A DNA stretch of 64,000 bases from positions 62,001-126,000 of the forward strand of contig DASVQE010000081.1 in assembly GCA_036389275.1 (NCBI GenBank), given 5' to 3'. The translations under genes and the position numbers were made by a program. Below the pieces are notes generated by a model. The model saw only the letters and a program-made list of their open reading frames with translations. It made no database searches and was not told the origin of the DNA. The DNA is from QHVT01 sp036389275. Lineage in GTDB: Bacteria > Acidobacteriota > Thermoanaerobaculia > Gp7-AA8. Within the stretch, counting starts at the first letter, position 1. The number at the start of each line of letters is the position of its first letter. Below, piece after piece: positions 8,699 to 16,081 of this stretch.

Positions 8699-9540
8699 TG
8701 CGGCTCCTTCTGCTTCGACGGAAGAGCTTCGTCCGATTTCCCGTCGTCATCCGTCGCGAAACCGAAATCAGGCGGCCGCGTGCTCGAGGCAATGATCTGG
8801 GCGACGTCGCCGGCGGCGATGTTCTCCGCCGTCAGCGCACTGCGCAAGCGCCCCAGCAGCGATTCGAGGCGGCGGTAGAGAGGACGCTGCGGCAGCCGCA
8901 TCATCCGCGAGATGTCGGCGATGCTCATGTCGCGCGCGAAGCGGAAGCGCAGCAGCGTGCGGTCTTCGATCGTGAACGACGCCAGCTCGCGCCGCACGAC
9001 GTCGGCCGCGCGGTCGGAGAGGCGCTGCGCATCGCGGGCCACGACGCGCGCATCCGCCGTCTCCGGCGCCGCCACCGGCAGCTCCTCGATCGACTCGACG
9101 TCGACGGCCTGCGCTCTCCGCGACCGCTCCGGAAACCGCGCCGCCATCGCCTCCAGCTCGCGCGCGGAGAGCTCGGGATGCGTCGCTTGCACGATGGAGA
9201 TCGCGTCGCGCAACTCGCGCCGCTCGCGATACAGCAGCCGCTCGAGCAGCAGCGCCGGCGCCCCGAGCCGCGTCGCTTCCGCCGACGCGTACCACTTCCC
9301 GTATTGCCGCACCCGCTGATCCGCCAGCAGATGCTCGAACACCACCGCGAGAAACGTCCCCAGCGACGCCCGCCCTTCATAGCGCCGCAGGATCGCGTAA
9401 TCGTTTTCCATCAGCGCCAACCGAGCCGCCGACGAAAAATCCTCCGCATCCGCCCCAACCACCCGCGCACGCCGGCACACCCGATCGAGCACCCGGTCGA
9501 TCAGCGCAACATTGTCCCGAAACAGCGCCGCCGGATCCAT
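8695..9540 (-). CDS. RNA polymerase sigma-70/ECF-type sigma factor
   Basis: This 281-residue protein has region 2 at about residues 25-90 (ALMENDYAILRRYEGRASLGTFLAVVFEHLLADQRVRQYGKW). Region 4 is at about 185-240 (FTIEDRTLLRFRFARDMSIADISRMMRLPQRPLYRRLESLLGRL), a helix-turn-helix that would read the minus-35 element. The linker and the C-terminal tail are longer than in most ECF factors. The start is the ATG at 9538-9540 (MDPAALF). A box reading TATCCT on the minus strand (9556-9561) lies 15 bases upstream. It overlaps the start of the CHAT gene, whose zinc finger is the likely cognate anti-sigma. The target promoters are unknown; autoregulation would be usual. Confidence 0.88.
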   Translation of the reverse strand: MDPAALFRDNVALIDRVLDRVCRRARVVGADAEDFSSAARLALMENDYAILRRYEGRASLGTFLAVVFEHLLADQRVRQYGKWYASAEATRLGAPALLLERLLYRERRELRDAISIVQATHPELSARELEAMAARFPERSRRAQAVDVESIEELPVAAPETADARVVARDAQRLSDRAADVVRRELASFTIEDRTLLRFRFARDMSIADISRMMRLPQRPLYRRLESLLGRLRSALTAENIAAGDVAQIIASSTRPPDFGFATDDDGKSDEALPSKQKEPQ

Positions 9541-9611
9541 GGAACGACGCCGTTCAGGATACACGCACATCCATACATGCGGCGGTAAGGACTACAGGAA
9601 GGAAGGAGAGT

Positions 9612-9688
9612 TGGTCGGGCAGGGGGGATTTGAACCCCCGACCACCTGAACCCCATTCAGGTACGCTACCAGGCTGCGCTACTGCCCG
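9612..9688 (-). tRNA. tRNA-Pro (anticodon GGG)
   Basis: The 77-base cloverleaf reads 5'-CGGGCAG on the minus strand and closes with CTGCCCG, discriminator A and an encoded CCA. The acceptor stem has seven perfect pairs. The anticodon stem CCTGA/TCAGG encloses the loop ATGGGGT, giving anticodon GGG. The T-arm reads CGGGGGTTCAAATCCCCC, which pairs well. It decodes CCC and CCU proline codons. It stands alone between the sigma factor and the GHMP kinase gene. Confidence 0.97.
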
Positions 9689-9756
9689 ACTCGCGCGGGA
9701 TGCTACCACGCGCTGTGGTCGTAACGGTTCGGGGGCGGTTGTATTCCGGTGCCTCG

Positions 9757-11622
9757 TTACGGGAGGCGGCCGGCCCAGAGGATGAGGTATTTGGTGACTT
9801 CGATGTTGCGCGGGGTGGCGACGATCGAGATGTCTTCGATGGCTCTCGCGTTGGCTTCGAGCTCTTCGCGCAGCGACTGGAGCTCGCGGTCCCAGGCCTT
9901 CTGGATCTGGGCGATGTGCTCGCGGTAGTCGCCTTCGCGCACGGAGGCGCCGGAGTCGGAGACGGCGGCGGCGGGACGGCCGCTGGTGATGTTGTAGAGG
10001 GCCTGGCCCCAGTTGACGTTGAGGTCGCGGGTGTCGTCGCGCGGGCCTTCCTGAGCGTCGTCGAGCTCGCGCTGCTCGCGCTCGGAGCGCTCGCGGAGCT
10101 GGTCGAGTCTGCGGCGGAAGGTCGACTCGAGGCGCTCCTGCTGGTCCTCGACCTGCCGCTTCGCTTCTTCGCGGCAGCGCTCCAGGAACGCCTCGCGCGT
10201 TTCGTTCGGCTCGGAGAAGAGGCCGAAGGCGGGGTTGTGGAAGATCTGCAGCCGCTCGGTCTCGGCGAGGAACTGCTTGAAGCCGTCCTCCGACTGCGCG
10301 GCGTTCTGCATCAGCGCTTCCGGCGTGATGGCCAGCTCGATGCGGCGGTCGGGGTCGGGCACGGCGCGGATGTCGAGCGACTCCGGATCGAGCAGCGACG
10401 CCTGCTGCCACTGCACGCGGCCGTCCGTCGCCGAAATCGGCGCGACGTAGGTGCGCACGGTCGAATGATGCACGCCGCTGCGGCCTTCGGTATGCGTGAC
10501 GATTCCCTCGGCCAGCACATACGGCCGATAGCCGCCGCTGCCGCCGTAGACGTAGAGCTGCTCGAGCGAGGTGCTGCGGCGCGAGTGCAGCCGGCCGCGC
10601 GCGGGCGCGGAGGCGGGAGCGTCGCGCTCGCGATCGACGGACATGCCGTGTGCTACAGGCGTAGCATCGAGCAGGCGTCCCGGCACGGTGGCCAGCGCGC
10701 GCGCGACCTCGTCGCGACGCTCCGGCGGCGAGAGGAAGACGATGCAGCCGCCGCCGCCCGCGCCGCAGACCTTGCCGCCCCAGGCGCCGGCATTCATGGC
10801 CGCGTCGATCGCCGCGTCGATCTCCGGCGTCGAGATGCCGTCGATGAGCGCCTTCCGGTTTTCCCACTCCTTGCGCAGCGCGGCGCCGGCGGCTTCCCAG
10901 TTGCCGGCATCGAGGGCGCGCTCCATTTCGATCGCGGTCTCGGCGATCTTCGCCAGACCCTTCTGCACTTTCTTCTTGCCGTCGATCTGGCGCTTGTAGA
11001 GCTCCCAGTTGTTGGTGCCGGAGAAGTGGGCGATGCCGGTGTAGTGCAGCAGCATGCGCGCGCCGAGCTCCTGCACGGGGAGTTGCAGCGGATGGCGCGC
11101 CGGCTTGCCGGGATTGAGATGCAGCGAGCCGAGGCCGCCGAAGACGGGCGGATAGTAATCCTGGATTCCGGCGGGCACGCCGAGGAGACGGGTCTCGAGA
11201 TCGCGGACGAGGAAGATCAGATCCTCGCCTTCGACGGGCTGGCCGGCGATCTCGGAGAGCGCGCGCACGAGCGTGATCGAGAGCGCAGACGAGCCGCCGA
11301 GGCCGGAGCCGCGCGGCGCGTCGGTACGAGTGATGATCTTGATGCCGCTGAGCTTGAAGTGCTCCATGGCGCGGTGCAGCAGCGCCGCCTTCGGATCGGA
11401 GCCCATCTCCTGCAGCGACTCGTACCGCTGCTTGTACTGCTGATCGGAGAGATGAATCTCGATCGCGCCGTCGCCGGTCTCACAGACCTCCGACTCCGCG
11501 TAGAACGAGATCGCGACGTTGACCGTGCGCGAGCCGGGATGGAAGAGATAGAGCGGCCAGAGATCGAGAGTTCCACCGGCGAGATCGGCGCGTACCGGCG
11601 CGCGGACGATGACCTTATTCAT
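9757..11622 (-). CDS. GHMP-family sugar kinase fused to a HerA-ATPase-like C-terminal tail
   Basis: This is a 621-residue single reading frame. Residues 1-329 form a GHMP kinase: VRAPVRADLAGGTLD, the ATP loop PRGSGLGGSSAL (103-113) and the C-terminal motif KVCGAGGGGC (284-293). It is closest in feel to heptose/fucose kinase-like members, so the substrate is likely a sugar or sugar phosphate. Residues about 355-621 are a different module: a beta-like segment, then FHNPAFGLFSEPNETREAFLERC and a charged coiled coil (about 475-525), then a helical end. That segment resembles the C-terminal part of HerA-like ATPases, without the ATPase core. A native fusion is likely, as no frameshift is visible. 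The start MNKVIVRAP is clear. Confidence 0.82.
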   Translation of the reverse strand: MNKVIVRAPVRADLAGGTLDLWPLYLFHPGSRTVNVAISFYAESEVCETGDGAIEIHLSDQQYKQRYESLQEMGSDPKAALLHRAMEHFKLSGIKIITRTDAPRGSGLGGSSALSITLVRALSEIAGQPVEGEDLIFLVRDLETRLLGVPAGIQDYYPPVFGGLGSLHLNPGKPARHPLQLPVQELGARMLLHYTGIAHFSGTNNWELYKRQIDGKKKVQKGLAKIAETAIEMERALDAGNWEAAGAALRKEWENRKALIDGISTPEIDAAIDAAMNAGAWGGKVCGAGGGGCIVFLSPPERRDEVARALATVPGRLLDATPVAHGMSVDRERDAPASAPARGRLHSRRSTSLEQLYVYGGSGGYRPYVLAEGIVTHTEGRSGVHHSTVRTYVAPISATDGRVQWQQASLLDPESLDIRAVPDPDRRIELAITPEALMQNAAQSEDGFKQFLAETERLQIFHNPAFGLFSEPNETREAFLERCREEAKRQVEDQQERLESTFRRRLDQLRERSEREQRELDDAQEGPRDDTRDLNVNWGQALYNITSGRPAAAVSDSGASVREGDYREHIAQIQKAWDRELQSLREELEANARAIEDISIVATPRNIEVTKYLILWAGRLP

Positions 11623-11641
11623 GGGCGGCTGGCCGATTTTG

Positions 11642-12958
11642 CTAGAAGAGTGCCCGCTGTGCGATGGCGTTGTGCGGAACCTCGCGCGCGGGCGACGCCA
11701 GATGCGGCAGCAGGCGGGCTACGTTCGCGCGGAACGTGCGCAGCGCCGCGCCGCCGAGCGGATCGGGCGTGATCGACTTCAGCTCCAGCGGATTCAGCCA
11801 GCGGCCGTTCTCCGTCACGCGGTAGTCGAGGTGCGGCCCGGTGGCCAGACCGGTCATCCCGACGTAGCCGATCACGTCGCCCTGCGTCACCTTCGTCCCC
11901 TTGCGGAGCCCTTTGGCGAAACGGGAGAGGTGCAGGTAGTACGTGTCGTAGCGCGAGCTGTGGCGCACGCGGATGAAGTTCCCTTCGCCGGGACTGTAGC
12001 GCGCCTCGACGACGACGCCGTCGGCGGTCGTACGCACGGGCGTGCCGATCGGCGCGCCGTAGTCGATGCCGTAGTGTGGACGGAAATACTTCAACACCGG
12101 ATGGAAGCGCTTGTGAGTGAAGCCTGAGGTAACGCGGGTGAAGGCGAGCGGCGCCTTGAGGAACTGCTTGCGCAGCGGATTGCCGCCGCGCGCGTAGTAG
12201 CCGGCGCGCTCGGGCGAGTCGTGGCGGAAGGCCTCGAACGTCGTCCCTTTGTGCGTGAAGCGTGCGGCGAGGATCGGACCGTAGCCGACCAGATCGGTGC
12301 CGGCGTAGCGCTTCGTCACCACGAGGCTGAACGCGTCGCCTTTCTGCAGCTCGAAGAAATCGATGTCCCACTGGAACACGTCGACGAGCTGCTGCACGAG
12401 CTGCGGCCCTTCGCCGCCGTTGCGCAACGCCTCGTAGAGCGAGCGGTCGATGGTGGCGGAGACGGTCGTCTCGACGTCGCGCACCGCCGCCTGATGCGGC
12501 TCGATCTCGAAGCGCTCGCCGTTGCGGCGCGCGGTCAGCTCGCCCCAGCCGAGGACCTTCATCTGGACGGAATCGACCCGGCCGGTGGCGTCGTGATGGA
12601 AGCGGAGCAGGTGGCCGGGGCGGAGGCGGCGGAGATCGACGAAGCGGCCGAACTCGTTGTTGAGCGCGGCGCTCTCGGCGCGCGAGAGGCCGCCGTCGGA
12701 GAGGACGGCGTCGAGAGTGTCGTCCTGTTCCACCGTCAGGATCACCGAGTGCTCCGGCAGATCGGCGCGCGTCGGCTGCAGATCGTCATAGCGGAGCTGG
12801 AGCGGCGTGAGCGACGCAGAGGTCGTCGCACCGTACTCCGGCTCGACTCGGACGGCGGAGAGGAACAACGGGACGGCGATCGGAAGCGCCAGCGCGAGGT
12901 ATACCCGCGGCCGCTTCACCACCACACCCAGTCCGCCCATGGCGCGAAAAATCTTCAT
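11642..12958 (-). CDS. M23 family metallopeptidase (MepM-like peptidoglycan hydrolase)
   Basis: This 438-residue protein has an N-terminal signal anchor (about 17-36). A LysM/OapA-like segment follows (HSVILTVEQDDTLDAVL, then LRPGHLLRF) and a beta-rich linker. The C-terminal LytM/M23 domain (about 285-400) has HYGIDYG (His295 and Asp299, the zinc-binding HxxxD) and ATGPHLDYRV. The family usually has HxH in the last motif; here it is HLD (His376, Asp378), a replacement of the expected third zinc ligand by Asp. The DTYYLHLSR block is present. It probably cleaves peptidoglycan cross-links during wall growth. The GHMP kinase gene follows after 19 bases. A minus-10-like TATCCT lies 24 bases upstream of the start. 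Confidence 0.9.
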   Translation of the reverse strand: MKIFRAMGGLGVVVKRPRVYLALALPIAVPLFLSAVRVEPEYGATTSASLTPLQLRYDDLQPTRADLPEHSVILTVEQDDTLDAVLSDGGLSRAESAALNNEFGRFVDLRRLRPGHLLRFHHDATGRVDSVQMKVLGWGELTARRNGERFEIEPHQAAVRDVETTVSATIDRSLYEALRNGGEGPQLVQQLVDVFQWDIDFFELQKGDAFSLVVTKRYAGTDLVGYGPILAARFTHKGTTFEAFRHDSPERAGYYARGGNPLRKQFLKAPLAFTRVTSGFTHKRFHPVLKYFRPHYGIDYGAPIGTPVRTTADGVVVEARYSPGEGNFIRVRHSSRYDTYYLHLSRFAKGLRKGTKVTQGDVIGYVGMTGLATGPHLDYRVTENGRWLNPLELKSITPDPLGGAALRTFRANVARLLPHLASPAREVPHNAIAQRALF

Positions 12959-13031
12959 TACGTAGAAACCGCGGACCCGGCGAGGATAGCAGAAAGACGA
13001 AAACGACTGCTGCGCGCCGGGCGAGAGAGCG

Positions 13032-13856
13032 CTACTTCGAGCTCGGCTCGAAGGTGAGAGTCTCGGTGGCCGACTTCGGAAGCTCCGGCGTGTCGGCGCG
13101 GCGGTAGCCGGCCGGGACGACGAAGAGCGCCGGGTCGGGCGGAACCTCGCGCACCGCCGTCACCCACATCTCCCGCATGATCGTGCGGGTGTTCGGCACC
13201 TTCAGCTCCGACTGGATCGGCGGCAGATCGAGCGTGGTCTTGATCGTCACCTGCTGCCGCAGCGGCAGCCCGGTGACCTTGCCGGTCTCGGCGTCGAGGA
13301 TCTGGTCGACGGCCGGGTTGCCGGTGTGCAGCGTGCTGCCGGCGAGCGCGTTCTGCGCCACCGCGCCGTAGCGCGAGGTGGTCCAGTTGTCGATGACGGT
13401 GCGGACGTTCTGCCGCAGCGGGATGGCGCGCAGGACGAGGGTGATGTCGTAGGTGACGGTGGTCTGCCAGTGCTCCGCGTCGAGCCCGGCGATGGTGCTG
13501 CGGTCGGTGAGTCTCGTCGTGTTCGACTTGAAGTTCTCGATCTTGATGTTGCTCGCGCCGATGGCCGTGGCCACTCCGGCGGCGTTGAACTCGGTGTACC
13601 AGCGCCGCGTCGGATCGACGAAGAAGAGGCGGTGGGCGCCGTCGGTCGAGACGACGTACGTTCCCGGCGGATAGAGATTGCCGGCCAGGAACTCGACGCG
13701 GGAGCGTTCCCCATCGATGGTCGCGCGCGCCGTGAGATCCGTGGTCGGCGTCACCGCATCCTCGGTGGTCGTCTTCTGGAGGAAGTCGTACTGGATCGCG
13801 GCGGAAGAGCAGAGCGGGAACAACACGAGCGCAGCCGTCAGCACCAGTTTTTTCAT
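13032..13856 (-). CDS. Secreted beta-rich protein, DUF4412-like, function unknown
   Basis: This 274-residue protein has a signal peptide (MKKLVLTAALVLFPLCSSA). The mature part looks like a single large beta fold: IQYDFLQKTTT, TARATIDGERSRVEFLAG, VVSTDGAHRLFFVD, AEHWQTTVTYDI. This pattern resembles DUF4412 or LolA-like periplasmic proteins. It is divergent from the LolA-like gene at 13926, which fits an envelope role. The start is the ATG at 13854-13856. A good TATACT box on the minus strand (13881-13886) lies 24 bases upstream with a CTGGAG ribosome-binding site, so this gene has a conventional leader. The same frame stays open far upstream, but that part runs antisense to tgt and is not real. 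Confidence 0.75.
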   Translation of the reverse strand: MKKLVLTAALVLFPLCSSAAIQYDFLQKTTTEDAVTPTTDLTARATIDGERSRVEFLAGNLYPPGTYVVSTDGAHRLFFVDPTRRWYTEFNAAGVATAIGASNIKIENFKSNTTRLTDRSTIAGLDAEHWQTTVTYDITLVLRAIPLRQNVRTVIDNWTTSRYGAVAQNALAGSTLHTGNPAVDQILDAETGKVTGLPLRQQVTIKTTLDLPPIQSELKVPNTRTIMREMWVTAVREVPPDPALFVVPAGYRRADTPELPKSATETLTFEPSSK

Positions 13857-13925
13857 TGATATAACTCCAGCGGTCACCTCAGTATACAGGGAAATTTGGC
13901 CACTTCCGGGGCGGTTGGCCAGCGC

Positions 13926-14591
13926 ATGTCCAGACGATCCGTACTCGCGGCTGCTCTCTTCGCCGCCGCCGCGCCGCTCCTTTCCGCCGCTCCCGTCTCG
14001 CTGGCGACGGTCATTCAGAAGGTGCAGGCGCAGCAGAAGCAGACCAACACCCTGCAGGCCGACTTCAAGCAGGAGAAGGAGCTCGCGCTCCTGTCGAAGC
14101 CGGAAGTCTCGACCGGCACCTTCGTCTACTCGAAGCCGAACAACGTCCTCTGGACCTACGCCGCGCCGAAGCGGGTGACGATGGTCATCGCCGGCGGCAC
14201 GCTCACCACCTACTACCCCGAGCTGAAGAAGGCCGAGCGGGTCGACGTGAAGCGTTTCGAGGACCGCATCTTCAAGTACATGGGAGCCTCCGGCGCGATC
14301 GACGAGCTGGGGCGCTACTTCGACTTCACCTTCACCGACTCGCCGAAGCAGGCGGTCTACCTGCTCGACCTCACGCCGAAGAACAAGGCCGTGGCCAAGC
14401 GCGTGCGCCGCATCAAGCTCTGGATCGACAAGAAGACCTACCTGACCAACAAGGTCGAGTACGTCGAAGGCGACGGCGACATCACCCGCTACGAGTTCAC
14501 CAACATCCGCATCAACGAGCCGGTGCCGGCGGCGCGCTTCGCGCTGCAACTGCCGGCGGGCGTGCGCGTCGAACAGATGAAGTTGCAGTAG
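13926..14591 (+). CDS. LolA-like periplasmic lipoprotein carrier
   Basis: This 221-residue protein has a Tat- or Sec-type signal (MSRRSVLAAALFAAAAPLL). It then shows the LolA pattern: TLQADFKQEKEL, STGTFVYSKPNNVLWTYAAPK, LTTYYPELKKAERVDVKRF, a variable middle and KLWIDKKTYLTNKVEYVEGDGDITRYEF-like strands. LolA carries lipoproteins from the inner membrane LolCDE complex to the outer membrane. The ATG at 13926 is chosen because the signal begins there; an in-frame start 10 codons earlier adds only unlikely residues. It lies 27 bases before tgt and could be the first gene of the tgt-sec operon. It could also be a LolA paralogue dedicated to another cargo. Confidence 0.82.
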   Translation: MSRRSVLAAALFAAAAPLLSAAPVSLATVIQKVQAQQKQTNTLQADFKQEKELALLSKPEVSTGTFVYSKPNNVLWTYAAPKRVTMVIAGGTLTTYYPELKKAERVDVKRFEDRIFKYMGASGAIDELGRYFDFTFTDSPKQAVYLLDLTPKNKAVAKRVRRIKLWIDKKTYLTNKVEYVEGDGDITRYEFTNIRINEPVPAARFALQLPAGVRVEQMKLQ

Positions 14592-14597
14592 AAGCAA

Positions 14598-14634
14598 GTG
14601 CTGAGTGCTGAGTGCTAAGTGCTGAGTGCTGAGA
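14598..14634. repeat. Heptamer tandem repeat AGTGCTR between lolA-like gene and tgt
   Basis: Five consecutive 7-base units (consensus AGTGCTG, one AGTGCTA) fill the gap and run into the tgt start. The GTG used by tgt (14619) is itself part of a unit, and the A-variant unit supplies an in-frame TAA at 14616-14618 that closes the same frame upstream. The same AGTGCTA unit recurs in the hairpin at 39107-39169. Confidence 0.9.
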
Positions 14635-15746
14635 ACAGCCGGATCGCGTTTCGCGTTCTGGCGCAGGATGGTGTGGCGCGGCGCGGCGAGCTCGTCACGC
14701 GGCACGGCGCGATCCAGACGCCGGTGTTCATGCCGGTCGGGACGCGGGCGTCGGTCAAGGGTCTGACCACCGACCAGCTCGCGCGGCTCGGGCCGCAGAT
14801 CATCCTCAACAACACCTACCACCTGATGCTGCGCCCGGGCGTCGAGCTGCTCGAGAAGCTCGGCGGCGTGCACAAGTTCATGGGCTGGAACGGCGCGGTG
14901 CTTTCCGACTCCGGCGGCTTTCAGCTCTTCTCGCTCGCCTCGATCCGGAAGATCCGGGAAGAAGGGGTCGAGTTCCGCAGCCACATCGATGGCTCGCCGT
15001 ACTTTTTGAGCCCCGAGAAATCGGTCGAGATCCAGACGCGCATGGGCGTGGACATCGCCATGGCCTTCGACGAGTGTCCGGCCTACGGCCTCTCGCATGC
15101 CGAGGTCGAGAAGTCGATGCTGCTGACGCATCGTTGGGCCAGGAGGTCGCTCGACGCGCGCACCGGCGCCTCGGCGCTCTTCGGCATCGTGCAGGGCGGC
15201 ATCTACAACGACCTGCGCAAGCGGAGCGTCGAAGAGATCGCCGCGCTCGACTTCGACGGCATCGCCATCGGCGGCGTCTCGGTCGGCGAGCCGAAGCAGG
15301 AGATGTTCGAGGTGGTCGACTTCACCGCGCCTCTGTTGCCGGCCGACAAGCCGCGCTATCTGATGGGCGTCGGTACGCCGGAGGATCTGGTCAACGGCGT
15401 GGCCGCCGGCATCGACATGTTCGACTGCGTGATGCCGACGCGCAACGCGCGCAACGGCACGCTCTTCACCAGCCGCGGCAAGGTCTCGATCAAGCAGGCG
15501 CGCTACGCCGACGACGACTCGCCGCTCGATCCCGACTGCTCCTGCGTCACCTGCACGAGCGTCTCGCGCGCCTATCTGCGGCACCTTTTCACCAGCGACG
15601 AGATCGCCGCCTCCGTGTACAACACCATCCACAACGTCTCGTTTTACCTTGACTTGATGGGGGCGATCCGGCAGGCTATCGCGTCCAATTCTTTTGAGGC
15701 ATACCGCGAAGCGTTCCTCTCGCGGAGCAATCAGGAATCACGATGA
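14619..15746 (+). CDS. tgt: Queuine tRNA-ribosyltransferase (tRNA-guanine transglycosylase)
   Basis: The enzyme exchanges guanine for preQ1 at the wobble position of GUN-anticodon tRNAs. Its 375 residues are typical. Visible motifs are TPVFMPVGTRASVKG, the catalytic-Asp block SDSGGFQLFSL, FDECPAYG, GIVQGGIY, the second Asp in MFDCVMPTRNARNG and the zinc site CSCVTC followed by a His near the end. The only usable start is the GTG at 14619 inside a heptamer repeat, so the first five residues (MLSAE) come from repeat sequence. It overlaps yajC by four bases (ATGA). The tgt-yajC-secD-secF order is widely conserved. Confidence 0.96.
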   Translation: MLSAENSRIAFRVLAQDGVARRGELVTRHGAIQTPVFMPVGTRASVKGLTTDQLARLGPQIILNNTYHLMLRPGVELLEKLGGVHKFMGWNGAVLSDSGGFQLFSLASIRKIREEGVEFRSHIDGSPYFLSPEKSVEIQTRMGVDIAMAFDECPAYGLSHAEVEKSMLLTHRWARRSLDARTGASALFGIVQGGIYNDLRKRSVEEIAALDFDGIAIGGVSVGEPKQEMFEVVDFTAPLLPADKPRYLMGVGTPEDLVNGVAAGIDMFDCVMPTRNARNGTLFTSRGKVSIKQARYADDDSPLDPDCSCVTCTSVSRAYLRHLFTSDEIAASVYNTIHNVSFYLDLMGAIRQAIASNSFEAYREAFLSRSNQESR

Positions 15747-16063
15747 ATGCGCTAGCTCTGCTCCAAACCGCCGGCGGCGGCGCCGCCTCGCTGGTGAGCT
15801 TCATTCCCATCATCGCCATCGGCCTGGTCTTTTACTTCCTGGTGATCGCGCCGGCCAACAAGCAGCGCAAGCAGCAGCAGGTGATGATCAGCTCGCTCAA
15901 GAAGGGCGACCGCGTGGTCACCACCGGCGGGATTTACGGCACGATTCAGGGTGTTGAGGCGGAAGTCGTCTACCTGAAGATCGCCGACAACGTCAAAGTC
16001 AAACTGGCGCGCTCGGCCGTGTCCGGTGTCGTGAGCGGCGAGTCCGACGCGACAGGCGCGTAA
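15743..16063 (+). CDS. yajC: YajC, preprotein translocase accessory subunit
   Basis: This 106-residue protein has one N-terminal membrane segment (about 17-38, SFIPIIAIGLVFYFLVIAP). The YajC signature follows: RKQQQVMISSLKKGDRVVTTGGIYGTI, then a small beta domain and a basic end. YajC associates with SecD and SecF in the inner membrane. Its ATG overlaps the tgt stop and secD follows after 18 bases, giving the standard operon order. Confidence 0.95.
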   Translation: MNALALLQTAGGGAASLVSFIPIIAIGLVFYFLVIAPANKQRKQQQVMISSLKKGDRVVTTGGIYGTIQGVEAEVVYLKIADNVKVKLARSAVSGVVSGESDATGA

Positions 16064-16081
16064 GGGTCCCGGAGGAAAATC

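Noticed and set aside
13857..15632. Long minus-strand open frame extending the 13032-13856 gene across tgt
   Set aside because: It is antisense to tgt, whose motifs are complete. The real signal peptide and a good promoter lie at 13856-13886. The high GC3 of the genome leaves antisense frames open.
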